A DNA stretch of 64,000 bases from Mesorhizobium sp. M1C.F.Ca.ET.210.01.1.1 (lineage in GTDB: Bacteria; Pseudomonadota; Alphaproteobacteria; Rhizobiales; Rhizobiaceae): positions 229,511-293,510 of the forward strand of contig NZ_SRUU01000004.1 in the NCBI RefSeq assembly GCF_004791585.1, written 5' to 3'. The notes under the pieces were generated by a model, which was not told where the DNA came from, did no database searches, and saw only the letters and a program-made list of their open reading frames with translations. Positions 1 to 9,069 of the stretch are shown here, one piece after another (the first letter of the stretch is position 1; each line of letters starts with the position of its first letter). A program made the translations under genes and the position numbers.

Positions 1-1841
1 TCCATTTTTGCAGAGGCCATGAACGGAAACGCAGCGTTGGATACATCGGCGCGGGTGACCTTGGCCAGCACCTCCCGCGCCTTCGGCCCGGCGATGGCGA
101 GACCCGTGAGTTTCTGCTCCAGCGCCTCGATGCGCACCGAGCCGTCCTTCGGCAGATGCGCCTCGAACCAGCGCATGTGGTACTGCTCGGCAACGCCGGA
201 GCCGGCGATGAACCATTCGCCATCTCCGATATTGGCAAGCGTGAAATCGCCGATCAGCTTGCCGTCTTCCTTCAGCATCGGCGCAAGCGCCATACGGCCG
301 GGCTTGGGCAGTTTGCAGGCCAACATGCGGTCAAGCCAGGCGGCCGCCCCCTCGCCCGTGACCTTGTACTTGGCGAAGCTCGAAATCTCCGCTAGGCCGA
401 CGCCGTTGCGAACCGCCGCCACTTCCTTGGCGACATGGTCGAAGTCGCTCGAGCGCCGCCATGAGAACTCGTCCTTGACGCCTTCAGGCGCGTACCACAA
501 CGGCACCTCCAGCCCATAGGCGACGCCCCATTGCGCGCCCTTGGCCGACAAAGTGTCGTAGACCGGCGTCGTCTTGAGGGGCCGTCCGGCAGGCAGTTCC
601 TCGTTGGGGAAGCGGATCGAGAAGCGCCGCGAGTAATTCTCGCGCACCTTGGCGTTGGTGTAGGCCATCGTTGCCCAGTCGCCGTAGCGCGCCACGTCCA
701 TCGCCCAGATGTCGGCGCCGGGGTCGCCCTCGATCATCCAGTTGGAGAGCGCGAGACCAACGCCGCCACCCTGGCTGAAGCCGGCCATGACGCCGCAGGC
801 GACCCAGAAGCCCGGCAGGCCGCGCACTGGGCCGACCAGCGGATTGCCGTCCGGCGCGAAGGTGAAGGGGCCGTTGATGATCTGCTTGATGCCGGTCTTC
901 TCGAAGGCCGGGAAATGGCGGAAGCCGACCTCCAGCGACGGCGCGATACGATCGATGTCCGGCTCGAGCAGCTCATGGCCGAAATTCCAGGGTGTGGAGA
1001 ATTCCGACCAGACCTTGTTGGCCTTCTCATAGGTTCCCATCAGCATGCCGCCGCGCTCCTGGCGGAGATACAGCTCGCCGTCGAAGTCGACTGCATGAAT
1101 GATCTCGGTACCGGTCTTCCTGTTCCAGTCGGCGACCTCCGGCATGTCCTCGGTGATCAGGTACATGTGCTCCATCGCCAGCACCGGCAATTCGAGCCCG
1201 ACCATGCGGCCGACCTCGCGTGCCCAGAGCCCGCCGGCGTTGACGACGTGCTCGGCCACCACCTCGCCCTTGTTGGTGATGACGCGCCACAGGCCGTCGG
1301 GCCGGCGCACGATGTCCTCGACCTTGGTGAAGCGCTCGACCTCGGCGCCCAGCTTCCGCGCGGCCTTGGCATAGGCATGCGTTACGCCCGACGGGTCGAG
1401 ATGGCCGTCCTCCTTGTTGCGCACCGCGCCGACGAATTGCTTCGGGTCGATGAGCGGCATCAGCTCGGCCGCTTCCTTCGCCGAGATCACCTCGAGGTCG
1501 ATGCCGAGATAGCGGCCCTTCGAAACCACGCCGCGCAGCCAGTCGAGCCGCGCCTCGGTCGCCGCCAGCAGCACGCCGCCGGTGAGGTGCACGCCGGTCG
1601 CCTGGCCGGAAAGCTCCTCGATCTCCTTGTAGAGCGAGATCGTGTATTTCTGCAGCTTGGCGACGTTGGGGTCGCCATTGATCGTGTGCATGCCGCCGGC
1701 CGCATGCCAGGTCGAACCCGAGGTGAGCTCGTCGCGCTCCAGCAGCACGACGTCGGTCCAGCCGTGACGGGCGAGATGGAACAGCACCGAGCATCCGACG
1801 ACACCGCCGCCGATGACCACGACCTTTGCATGCGACTTCAT
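1..1841 (-). CDS. Dimethylglycine/sarcosine dehydrogenase-like FAD oxidoreductase with GcvT domain (3' end outside window)
   Basis: The frame is open from an ATG at 1841 to the left edge, so about 613 N-terminal residues are visible and the C-terminus is missing. The start MKSHAKVVVIGGGVVGCSV carries a GxGxxG FAD-binding fold. A ligand-binding DAO-type oxidoreductase domain follows (about residues 1-370), then a linker and the start of a GcvT-like folate-binding domain (from about residue 420). The family demethylates N-methyl amines such as dimethylglycine or sarcosine, passing the one-carbon unit to tetrahydrofolate; full-length members have about 800-850 residues. It lies 64 bp downstream of the mttB-like gene on the same strand, which suggests one methylamine or betaine catabolic operon. 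The exact substrate cannot be read from sequence. Confidence 0.88.
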   Translation of the reverse strand, partial: MKSHAKVVVIGGGVVGCSVLFHLARHGWTDVVLLERDELTSGSTWHAAGGMHTINGDPNVAKLQKYTISLYKEIEELSGQATGVHLTGGVLLAATEARLDWLRGVVSKGRYLGIDLEVISAKEAAELMPLIDPKQFVGAVRNKEDGHLDPSGVTHAYAKAARKLGAEVERFTKVEDIVRRPDGLWRVITNKGEVVAEHVVNAGGLWAREVGRMVGLELPVLAMEHMYLITEDMPEVADWNRKTGTEIIHAVDFDGELYLRQERGGMLMGTYEKANKVWSEFSTPWNFGHELLEPDIDRIAPSLEVGFRHFPAFEKTGIKQIINGPFTFAPDGNPLVGPVRGLPGFWVACGVMAGFSQGGGVGLALSNWMIEGDPGADIWAMDVARYGDWATMAYTNAKVRENYSRRFSIRFPNEELPAGRPLKTTPVYDTLSAKGAQWGVAYGLEVPLWYAPEGVKDEFSWRRSSDFDHVAKEVAAVRNGVGLAEISSFAKYKVTGEGAAAWLDRMLACKLPKPGRMALAPMLKEDGKLIGDFTLANIGDGEWFIAGSGVAEQYHMRWFEAHLPKDGSVRIEALEQKLTGLAIAGPKAREVLAKVTRADVSNAAFPFMASAKM

Positions 1842-1905
1842 GAGTTCTTCTCGTTATTTCAGTGAGTTGAGAGAATGAAATGAATCAGATCAGGAAGCTG
1901 TTCCT

Positions 1906-3453
1906 TCACGGCTCGCCCGCTCCGATCGCTTCCTTGCGGCGGGCGACATAGGCTTCGAGCGCCTCGCGCACGCCAGGGTCCATGGCCGGCTGGACATATT
2001 CCTCCAGCGCCTTCTTCCACAGCCGCGTCGCGCGCGCCGTGGTGTCGAGCGCGCCGGCCTCCTGCCAGGCTTCGTAGTTCTGCCAGTTGGAGAGCATGGG
2101 CTGGTAGAAGGCGGTGGCATAGCGCTCCAGTGTATGCGGCTCGCCGAAGAAATGGCCGCCGGTCGGCACCGCGCCCAGCGCCTCGACCGCAAGCTCTGCC
2201 TCGTCGACCACGATCGGCCGGAGGAATTCCATCATGTGCTGGATCAACTCGACATCGATGATCAACTTCTCGAACGAAGCCGTCAGCCCGCCCTCCTGCC
2301 AGCCGGCCGCATGATAGACGAGATTGCCGTGGCCGAGCACGGCGCCCCACAGCGCCATCAGCGTCTCGTAAGCACCTTGCGCGTCGGCGGCATTGGAGGC
2401 CGAGCCCGGCGTAGTGCGGTACGGCAGATTATAGTGCCGCGCCAATTGCCCGGAGGCGATGTTGGCCTTGGTGTTTTCCGGCGTGCCGAAGGCCGGCGCG
2501 CCCGACTTCATGTCGACATTGGAGGTGAACGCGCCATACATCACCGGCGCACCGGAACGCACGAGTTGCGTCAGCACTATTCCGAACAGCGCCTCGGCAT
2601 TTTGCTGCGCCAGCGCGCCGGCCAGCGTCACCGGGCTCATCGCGCCCATCAGCGTGAACGGCGTCACGGCGACCGACTGGCCGTATTCGGCCATCGTCAT
2701 CAGCCCTTCGGCCATCATCTCGTCGAAGCGGCGCGGCGAGTTGACGGAAATGATGGTGGTGAGGCCCGGGTCCTCGCTCAACCGGTCGAGCGTCAGTCCG
2801 CGCGAGATCGCCATCATCTCGACGCCGTCGAGCGCCCTGCCCCGTCCAATCGCCGAGACATGAAAACATTTGTCGGTCAGCGTCAGGTTGGCGAAATAGG
2901 TGTCGAGATGGCGCGAGTTCGCCGGCAGCTCGATCGGCGCGCAGACCTGGTTGCCCAGCATGTGGATGCAGTTGAAATGCTGCGCCAGCCGCACGAGGTC
3001 CGAATAGTCGGCGAGGTTGCCGGCGCGACGGCCGCGCTCCATGTCGTGCACATTGGGAGGCCCGGCGACCAGCGTGAAGTTGATCGTGTTGCCGCCGAGA
3101 TGGATGGCGTGGGCCGTGTTGCGTGGGGTAAGCGTGTAGCTGGCACGCGTCGTCCTCAGCGCCTCCTCGACCATGCCGCGGTCGACACGCACATTCATCG
3201 AGCCATGGTCGACCTTGGCGCCGGCGCGCTCAAACAGGGCGAGCGCCCGCGGGCTCATCACCTCGATGCCGAAATTTTCCAGGATATGCATCGACGCCTG
3301 GTGGATGGCCTCGATCTGGTCGGCCGAAAGCAACGCCATCGGCGGGTACGGATTGACCACGCGCCGCGGCGGCAGTTGGGGGATGGCGGCAGGCCCCCGG
3401 TTGCTGGTCCGCTCGGTGCCGCGCTTTCGTCTTGGTTCGCTCATGCGGCGCAT
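1906..3453 (-). CDS. MttB-family (trimethylamine methyltransferase-like) protein, non-pyrrolysine type
   Basis: A 515-residue protein of the MttB/COG5598 superfamily. Segments such as SADQIEAIHQASMHILENFGIEV near residue 45 and a long TIM-barrel body are typical. There is no in-frame amber codon, so this is the non-pyrrolysine branch; characterised members act on quaternary amines such as glycine betaine rather than trimethylamine. It would transfer a methyl group to a corrinoid protein, but no corrinoid protein gene is visible nearby. The downstream dimethylglycine-dehydrogenase-like gene fits stepwise demethylation. The start is uncertain: ATG at 3453 or at 3444, neither with a clear Shine-Dalgarno. 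The upstream region holds a direct repeat at 3558-3581. Confidence 0.88.
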   Translation of the reverse strand: MRRMSEPRRKRGTERTSNRGPAAIPQLPPRRVVNPYPPMALLSADQIEAIHQASMHILENFGIEVMSPRALALFERAGAKVDHGSMNVRVDRGMVEEALRTTRASYTLTPRNTAHAIHLGGNTINFTLVAGPPNVHDMERGRRAGNLADYSDLVRLAQHFNCIHMLGNQVCAPIELPANSRHLDTYFANLTLTDKCFHVSAIGRGRALDGVEMMAISRGLTLDRLSEDPGLTTIISVNSPRRFDEMMAEGLMTMAEYGQSVAVTPFTLMGAMSPVTLAGALAQQNAEALFGIVLTQLVRSGAPVMYGAFTSNVDMKSGAPAFGTPENTKANIASGQLARHYNLPYRTTPGSASNAADAQGAYETLMALWGAVLGHGNLVYHAAGWQEGGLTASFEKLIIDVELIQHMMEFLRPIVVDEAELAVEALGAVPTGGHFFGEPHTLERYATAFYQPMLSNWQNYEAWQEAGALDTTARATRLWKKALEEYVQPAMDPGVREALEAYVARRKEAIGAGEP

Positions 3454-3557
3454 CAGAACGCCGGCGCAAGACGGCGGCTGTCAGGATTTCGTCATTTGCC
3501 GGCGCGATTTTAGCCAAGGCGGCATTTTTCAAAATCAACCAGAAGGAAAGCGACGCA

Positions 3558-3581
3558 AATAGTCGAAATTTCAATAGTCGA
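3558..3581. promoter_or_regulatory. Direct repeat upstream of mttB-like gene, possible operator
   Basis: The 9-mer AATAGTCGA occurs at 3558-3566 and again at 3573-3581, 15 bp start to start, in the AT-richer gap between the divergent mttB-like gene and the lipoprotein gene. The spacing and position, about 105-130 bp upstream of the mttB-like start, suit a tandem regulator site. The regulator is unknown. Confidence 0.35.
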
Positions 3582-3657
3582 CTTTTTGCACGCGCTGGCT
3601 CCGGCGTTAAGGAAGCTCGCAAGACTCCTTTTATGATTTCGGCCTATTCGTCTCCCA

Positions 3658-4248
3658 ATGCGTAGGTCGAGTTTTAGTAAAATTGTCGCTGTCTCTGTGC
3701 TGCTGGCGCTTTCGGCCTGCGCGACGGCGCCCAGCCATATCAACAATGTCTGCGCCGTCTTCGACCAGAATGACGGCTGGTTCGACAACTGGCAGTCGGC
3801 CGCCGAGCGGACCGAGCAGAAATACGGCATTCCGGTTCCAGTGCTGATGGCGACGGTGCGCAAGGAATCCGGCTTCAAGAGCAATGCCCGGCCGCCGCGC
3901 ACCAAGCTCCTCGGCTTCATTCCCTGGAAGCATGTCTCAAGCGCTGCGGGCTATTCGCAGGCGCTCGACGGCACCTGGTCGCAATATCAGATGGAGACCG
4001 GGAACTGGGGCGCGCGCCGCAGCCGTTTCGCCGACGCTGTCGATTTCGTCGGCTGGTATCATTCCAAGACCGCCGATACGTTCGGCGTCGCCCGCAACGA
4101 CACCTACAACCTCTATCTGGCCTACTACCTCGGCTGGTCGGCCTATGGCCGCGGCAATCGCGGTGACGCCGGTGTGCAGAACTACGCGCGCGCCACCGAT
4201 AAGATGGCCCGCGATTACGCCGCGCAGCTGCGGCAGTGCGGAAGCTGA
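3658..4248 (+). CDS. Lysozyme-fold (transglycosylase SLT-like) lipoprotein
   Basis: A 196-residue protein with a lipoprotein signal peptide: positively charged start, hydrophobic stretch, then lipobox LSAC with the acylated Cys at about residue 21. The mature part contains a lysozyme-like segment: ATVRKESGF provides the candidate catalytic Glu, and AAGYSQALDGTW resembles the GLMQ-like loop of lytic transglycosylases. It is probably attached to the inner leaflet of the outer membrane or to the inner membrane and acts on peptidoglycan. It is a single gene, divergent from the mttB-like gene and convergent with the peptide ABC operon, separated from the latter by a long palindrome. No partner is evident. 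Confidence 0.8.
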   Translation: MRRSSFSKIVAVSVLLALSACATAPSHINNVCAVFDQNDGWFDNWQSAAERTEQKYGIPVPVLMATVRKESGFKSNARPPRTKLLGFIPWKHVSSAAGYSQALDGTWSQYQMETGNWGARRSRFADAVDFVGWYHSKTADTFGVARNDTYNLYLAYYLGWSAYGRGNRGDAGVQNYARATDKMARDYAAQLRQCGS

Positions 4249-4276
4249 TGGTTCGGAAGCGACGCTATGCTGGCGC

Positions 4277-4422
4277 CTAGGTCTGTTGAGATTCAGGTCA
4301 GGCCGAGTCGAAAATGGTGGCTTCCGAGAACCGGAGCGGAGCGTACTTGAGGTACGTGAGCACCGGAAGCGCAGGAAGTCGCCATTTGCAGGCCGGCCTC
4401 GCCTGAATATCGACGGACCTAG
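4277..4422. repeat. Long imperfect palindrome (about 146 bp) between convergent genes
   Basis: The left arm starts CTAGGTCTGTTGAGATTCAG and the right arm reads its reverse complement with substitutions (the reverse complement of the right end starts CTAGGTCCGTCGATATTCAG). Matching blocks CTAGGTC, ATTCAGG, AGGCCG, AAATGG, CTTCC and CGTAC run to a centre near 4350 (GTAC TTGAG GTAC). The right end overlaps the stop codon of the fused ABC ATPase gene (4419-4421). Transcribed from either side it folds into a long hairpin, so it could terminate both convergent genes. Its structure suggests a dispersed element, but only one copy is visible here. Confidence 0.75.
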
Positions 4423-6629
4423 TTCGGCTTCGGCTTCTTGCCGCTCGGACGCTTCGGCGGTGTTCCGGCAAAGCCCGGACCAGGCACGTGCGGCGCATCG
4501 TCCGGCACGCCCTCGTGCGCCGCATGCTCCTTGTCGAACTTGATGACCGGCTCCATCTTGGCCAGCACGTCGTCGGCCAGCCAGCACAGGCTCATGTGGC
4601 CGTCGCCGAGATTCTTCACCGGCGGTACCTTCGTCTCGCACAGATTGTCCGGCACCAGCTTCTTGTAGCCGCAACGCGTCTGGAATGGGCAGCCGGTCGG
4701 CGGGTTCATCGCCGACGGGATGTCGCCCTCGAGCACGATGTGCTTCTTCACCACGCTGGTGTCGGCGATCGGGATCGCCGACAAGAGCGCCTCGGTGTAG
4801 GGATGGTAAGGCGGCGAGAATATCTGGTCCGTCGTGCCTTGCTCGACGATATAGCCCAAATACATGACGACGACGCGGTCGGCTATGTAGCGCACCACCG
4901 ACAGATCGTGGCTGATGAACAGCATCGTCGTCTTGTTCTTGCGCTGGATGTCCATCAACAGCTCGGTCACCGCCGCCTGCACCGAGACGTCGAGCGCCGA
5001 GACCGGCTCGTCGGCCACCACCACCTTGGCGTCGCCCGCGAAGGCGCGCGCCACGCCGATGCGTTGCTTCTGGCCGCCCGAAAGCTGGCGCGGCTTGCGC
5101 GTCTCGAAGGCCCGCGGCAGCTTCACCAGGTCGAGCAGTTCCAGCATGCGCTTGCGCCGCTCGGCCACCGTCTTGCCGACATTGAACTTCTCCAGCGTGC
5201 GGATGATCTGCGAGCCGACCGTGTGGCTGGGGTTCAGCGTGTCGAACGGGTTCTGGAACACCATCTGGATCGAAGACACGGTCTCGACGTTGCGGTTCTC
5301 GATACCGGTCGACTGGATCTCCTTGTTGCCGAGCGTCACCGTGCCCGCGCTTGCGGTTTCCAGCCCCAGAAGCACCTTGGCGAGCGTCGACTTCCCGCAG
5401 CCGGACTCGCCGACTATCGCGACAGTCTCCGACTCGCGCGCCGTGAACGAGATCGTCTCGTTGGCTTTGACGACGCGGCCTTCGCTGGACCCGAACACCT
5501 CGCTGCCGCCGACCTTGTAGTATTTCTTGAGGTCGTCGATCTTGAGCACCGGCGCGCCGGGCTCGACCTTTTCGTTGACCTTCTTGGCGCCCGGCGGCAG
5601 CGCCTCCCAGTCGATCTCGTTGAAGCGCACGCAGCGCGAGAAATGGCCCTCGTGCCCCTCTACGGGAACCATGGGGATTTCGGCGGCGTTGCAGACGCCC
5701 TCGACGAAATGGTGGCAGCGCGGACCGAAATTGCATCCCTTCGGCCGCTCATGCGGCAGCGGCAACTGTCCGGGAATGGAGATCAGCGGCCGCGAGTTCT
5801 TGTCGGCGCCGGGCAGCGGGATCGAGCGGAACAGGCCCTGCGTATAGGGGTGGCGCATCCGGTCGAACACGTCCTCGATCTTGCCGGTCTCCACCGCCTC
5901 GCCGGAATACATCACCGTGATCCGGTCGCAGGTCTCGAGGATGAGACCGAGATTATGCGACACGAAGATCATCGAGGTGCCGAACTTTTCGCCCAGCCCC
6001 TTCACCAGTTCGACGATGCCGGCCTCGACGGTGACGTCGAGCGCTGTCGTCGGCTCGTCGAGCAGGAGCAGCGCCGGCTTCGATAAAAGCGCCATGGCAA
6101 TGACGATGCGCTGCTGCTGGCCGCCGGAAAGCTGGTGCGGATAGGAGCGCATCATGCGCTCCGGATCAGGCAGCTTCACCGCCCGCACCATTTCGAGCGC
6201 TCTGTTGTAGGCCTCCTCTTTCGACACCTTGTCATGGATCAGCGGCACTTCCATCAACTGCTGGCCGACCTTCATTGCCGGATTGAGGCTCGCCATCGGC
6301 TCTTGGTAGATCATGGCGATCTTGTTGCCGCGGATGGCGCGAAGCTCCTCCTCGGACATCTCACCCATGTCCCTGCCCTGGAACTTGATGCGGCCGCCGA
6401 CGATCTTCCCGATGTTGGAGAGGTCGCGCATGATGCCGAGCGACACGGTCGACTTGCCGCAGCCGGATTCGCCGACGATGCCCATCGCCTCGCCGGGCAT
6501 GACCGTGCAGGAAAAGTCCATCACCGCCGGGATCTCGCCCTTGCGGGTGAAGAAGGAGATCGAGAGGTTCTCGATCTCGATGATCGGCCCATTGGTCGGC
6601 TTGGCTGGATCTCGAACTGCCTCGTTCAT
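4419..6629 (-). CDS. Peptide/nickel-type ABC transporter, fused double ATP-binding protein (DppD-DppF-like)
   Basis: A 736-residue protein with two complete ABC ATPase domains in tandem. The first half (about residues 15-330) has Walker A GESGCGKST, signature LSGGQQQR and Walker B LLLDEPTTALDV. The second half (about 370-700) has another GESGCGKST, LSGGQKQR and VADEPVSALDV. Each domain ends with an oligopeptide/dipeptide transporter C-terminal segment containing conserved cysteines (for example GCNFGPRCHH and GCPFQTRC). In many bacteria these are two proteins (DppD, DppF); here they are one. The start at 6629 is chosen because GGAG lies 6 nt upstream; an ATG at 6677 overlapping the permease stop is also possible. 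It energises the two permeases encoded directly upstream. Confidence 0.93.
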   Translation of the reverse strand: MNEAVRDPAKPTNGPIIEIENLSISFFTRKGEIPAVMDFSCTVMPGEAMGIVGESGCGKSTVSLGIMRDLSNIGKIVGGRIKFQGRDMGEMSEEELRAIRGNKIAMIYQEPMASLNPAMKVGQQLMEVPLIHDKVSKEEAYNRALEMVRAVKLPDPERMMRSYPHQLSGGQQQRIVIAMALLSKPALLLLDEPTTALDVTVEAGIVELVKGLGEKFGTSMIFVSHNLGLILETCDRITVMYSGEAVETGKIEDVFDRMRHPYTQGLFRSIPLPGADKNSRPLISIPGQLPLPHERPKGCNFGPRCHHFVEGVCNAAEIPMVPVEGHEGHFSRCVRFNEIDWEALPPGAKKVNEKVEPGAPVLKIDDLKKYYKVGGSEVFGSSEGRVVKANETISFTARESETVAIVGESGCGKSTLAKVLLGLETASAGTVTLGNKEIQSTGIENRNVETVSSIQMVFQNPFDTLNPSHTVGSQIIRTLEKFNVGKTVAERRKRMLELLDLVKLPRAFETRKPRQLSGGQKQRIGVARAFAGDAKVVVADEPVSALDVSVQAAVTELLMDIQRKNKTTMLFISHDLSVVRYIADRVVVMYLGYIVEQGTTDQIFSPPYHPYTEALLSAIPIADTSVVKKHIVLEGDIPSAMNPPTGCPFQTRCGYKKLVPDNLCETKVPPVKNLGDGHMSLCWLADDVLAKMEPVIKFDKEHAAHEGVPDDAPHVPGPGFAGTPPKRPSGKKPKPN

Positions 6630-6676
6630 GGGTCGCTCCAATCCTTGTTTTTCAAGTAGGTCCGAAGACCCTTCCA

Positions 6677-7834
6677 TCAATCCTTCATCGACTGTTCGCG
6701 CAGCGAGTCCGCCAGAAGGTTCAGCCCCAGCACGAACGACATCAGCGCGATCGTCGGCGGCAGCGCCGGATGGATGAAGGAGCGCAGCAGGCGGCTCGCA
6801 TCCTTGATCGCGGTGCCCCAGTCGGGACTTTCGGGCGCCAGGCCCAGGCCGAAATAACCGAGCGTGCCGAGCAGGATCGTCGTGTAGCCGATGCGCAGAC
6901 ACGCATCGACGATCAGCGGTCCGCGCGCATTGGGCAGGATCTCCCACAGCATGATGTACCAGGGCGATTCACCGCGCGTCTGCGCCGCCGCCACATAGTC
7001 GCGCGTCTTGATGTCCATGGTCAGCCCGCGCACGATGCGGAACACCCCGGGACTGGAAGCGAACACCACCGCCACGAAAATGTTGAGCTGGTTCGGATCG
7101 ATGTGGACGATCTTCAGCGGGTCGGCGTCGAACACGAGTCCCGCATAGATCCAGCCGCCGATGACCAGCGTCAGGCCGAGGAGGATATAGAGGCGGTCCG
7201 GCCGGTTCTTGAAACGGGTCCAGAACAGCACGCTGAAGAAGATGATCGGGAACAGGAAGAACAACCCTGCCATGGCATAGGGGATCGGCGTGTCCATGAT
7301 CCCAGGCGTCACCAGCAGGTAGAACAGGAGGATGACCGGGAAAGCCAGCACCAGATTGGCCAGGAACGACAGCAGCGTGTCGATCTTGCCGCCATAGTAG
7401 CCCGCCGGCAGGCCCAGCGTGATGCCGACCATCAGCGCGAAACCGGTCGCCGCCGGCGCGATGATGAGCACGATCTGGCTGCCATAGACCATGCGCGAGA
7501 ACACGTCGCGCGCCAGCTTGTCGCCACCGAAATAGTAGATGAGCTTCGAAGTCGGCTCGATGGCGCCGGGCAGTGCGTCCTTCATGATCGACACCTGCGC
7601 CAGCGGATCGAAAGGCGAGATCGTCGAAGCGAAGATTGCCGTGAACAGCCAGAACAGGCAGATGCCGACGCCGGCAATGCCGACGCCGCTGTCGAACAAC
7701 TGGCCGTAGAGACCGAGCTTCTTCTTGAAAGCGAAGCTTACCCCTATCATCAGCACAAGCGCGATCCACACCGGCCAGAAACGCCCAAGCACGCCGATAA
7801 TGACATCGAAGCCGCTGATATATTCGATCTGCAT
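6677..7834 (-). CDS. Peptide/nickel-type ABC transporter permease (DppC-like), long form
   Basis: A 385-residue inner-membrane permease. The C-terminal region has the EAA-type loop YVAAAQTRGESPWYIMLWEILPN that contacts the ATPase. Usual DppC proteins have about 280-310 residues. The excess lies between the early transmembrane segments and the EAA loop, where a hydrophobic stretch (GLFFLFPIIFFSVLFW and ILLGLTLVIGGWIYAGLVF) and a short polar segment are inserted. It sits second of the two permeases, 12 bp after the DppB-like gene, and is followed by the double ATPase. The substrate is probably a peptide, opine or similar solute. Confidence 0.9.
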   Translation of the reverse strand: MQIEYISGFDVIIGVLGRFWPVWIALVLMIGVSFAFKKKLGLYGQLFDSGVGIAGVGICLFWLFTAIFASTISPFDPLAQVSIMKDALPGAIEPTSKLIYYFGGDKLARDVFSRMVYGSQIVLIIAPAATGFALMVGITLGLPAGYYGGKIDTLLSFLANLVLAFPVILLFYLLVTPGIMDTPIPYAMAGLFFLFPIIFFSVLFWTRFKNRPDRLYILLGLTLVIGGWIYAGLVFDADPLKIVHIDPNQLNIFVAVVFASSPGVFRIVRGLTMDIKTRDYVAAAQTRGESPWYIMLWEILPNARGPLIVDACLRIGYTTILLGTLGYFGLGLAPESPDWGTAIKDASRLLRSFIHPALPPTIALMSFVLGLNLLADSLREQSMKD

Positions 7835-7846
7835 CCGCCTTGCCCC

Positions 7847-8881
7847 CTATTGAACCCTGATACGCGGATTGAGGAACGCGTAGCCGACGTCGGAGATGAG
7901 CTGCGTGATCAGTACGATGAACACCGAAACCAGCGAGCAGCCAAGCAAAAGGTCGATGTCGTTGTTGCCAGCGGCTTCGACCAGCGTGTAGCCGAACCCC
8001 TGGTAGCGGAACATCACCTCGACGATGACGACGCCGGTCAGCAGCCACGGGAACTGCAGCATGATGACCGTGAACGGCGCGATCAGCGCATTGCGCAGCG
8101 CATGCTTGACGACGACGCTGCCGAAGGAGAGGCCCTTCAGGCGCGCGGTGCGGATATATTGCTGCGTCATCACCTCGACCATCGAGGCGCGTGTCATGCG
8201 CGCGATGTAGCCGATGCCGTAGATGGCCAGCGTCATCACCGGCAGCGTGAAATTGTAGAAGGTAAGGCCCTGGCTCGCGGAGGCCGCCGAGCCGTTCAGC
8301 CAGCCGAGCCACGAGGCGAAGATGACGGTGAAGATGACGCCCGACACGTATTCGGGCGTCGCTGTCGAAGCGATGGAGGCGACCGACAGCGTGCGGTCGG
8401 TGCGCGAGCCCTCGCGCATGCCGGCGAGGATGCCGATGAGCAGCGAGATAGGCACCATCACCGCCAGCACCCAGAACATCAAAAGCCCCGTGGCACCAAG
8501 CGCCGGGAAGAGCTTGGCCGCGACCGTCGTCTTGAACTTGGTCGAGCAGCCAAAATCACCCTGAAGGACACCTGAGAATTTCGGCTCGACCGGGTCGTTG
8601 CAAAAAGAGAAGCGCTGCGCCGGCTTGCCCGTCGCCGGGTCGATGATCGGCTGCTTGGGCAGGACACCCAGCCACTGCCCGTAGCGAACGAAGAAATTCT
8701 GCCGGTAGCCATGGTTGACCAGCCAGTCCTCTAGCTGCTCGGCCGACGTATGCATTTCCGTCTGGCTGATGGCCAGCTTCTTCAGGTTCGGGTTGAGATT
8801 GATCAGAAAGAAGACGACCAACGTCAGGCACAGCATCGTCAATGCCATCGTGCCAAGACGCCTGAGGATGAAAGAAAGCAT
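7847..8881 (-). CDS. Peptide/nickel-type ABC transporter permease (DppB-like)
   Basis: A 344-residue inner-membrane permease beginning MLSFILRRLGTMALTMLCL, the typical DppB/OppB N-terminus. A long periplasmic loop follows the first membrane segment (about residues 30-130), then five more segments; the EAA loop is YIRTARLKGLSFGSVVVKHALRN. The start at 8881 has AGGGG about 6 nt upstream; an in-frame extension to 8929 lacks family similarity. It follows the binding-protein gene after 222 bp that contain a stem-loop, and precedes the DppC-like gene. Confidence 0.92.
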   Translation of the reverse strand: MLSFILRRLGTMALTMLCLTLVVFFLINLNPNLKKLAISQTEMHTSAEQLEDWLVNHGYRQNFFVRYGQWLGVLPKQPIIDPATGKPAQRFSFCNDPVEPKFSGVLQGDFGCSTKFKTTVAAKLFPALGATGLLMFWVLAVMVPISLLIGILAGMREGSRTDRTLSVASIASTATPEYVSGVIFTVIFASWLGWLNGSAASASQGLTFYNFTLPVMTLAIYGIGYIARMTRASMVEVMTQQYIRTARLKGLSFGSVVVKHALRNALIAPFTVIMLQFPWLLTGVVIVEVMFRYQGFGYTLVEAAGNNDIDLLLGCSLVSVFIVLITQLISDVGYAFLNPRIRVQ

Positions 8882-9069
8882 GGCGGCCCCTGCCGATCTG
8901 GTTGGGGTTGGAGCCTGTCTGGAAACCAATCTGGACGCCAGCGACCAGGTTGCCTGTCAAACGGACCCTCGAATGCGATCAACCCTGTTTTTTTCGTTGC
9001 ATGCCGTTGCCGGAATGCCCACGCCCTTTGCGGCGTCGGCTTCCGGTTCCGGCATTGTGCGGGGATTGA

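Noticed and set aside
531..1865. Long plus-strand open frames opposite the minus-strand flavoprotein and methyltransferase genes (also 2134-3513).
   Set aside because: They mirror strongly supported family members on the minus strand, have Arg/His/Asp-rich composition typical of antisense frames in GC-rich DNA, and match no recognisable family.
1906..3453. A pyrrolysine-containing trimethylamine methyltransferase.
   Set aside because: The frame contains no internal amber codon and no pyl genes are present.
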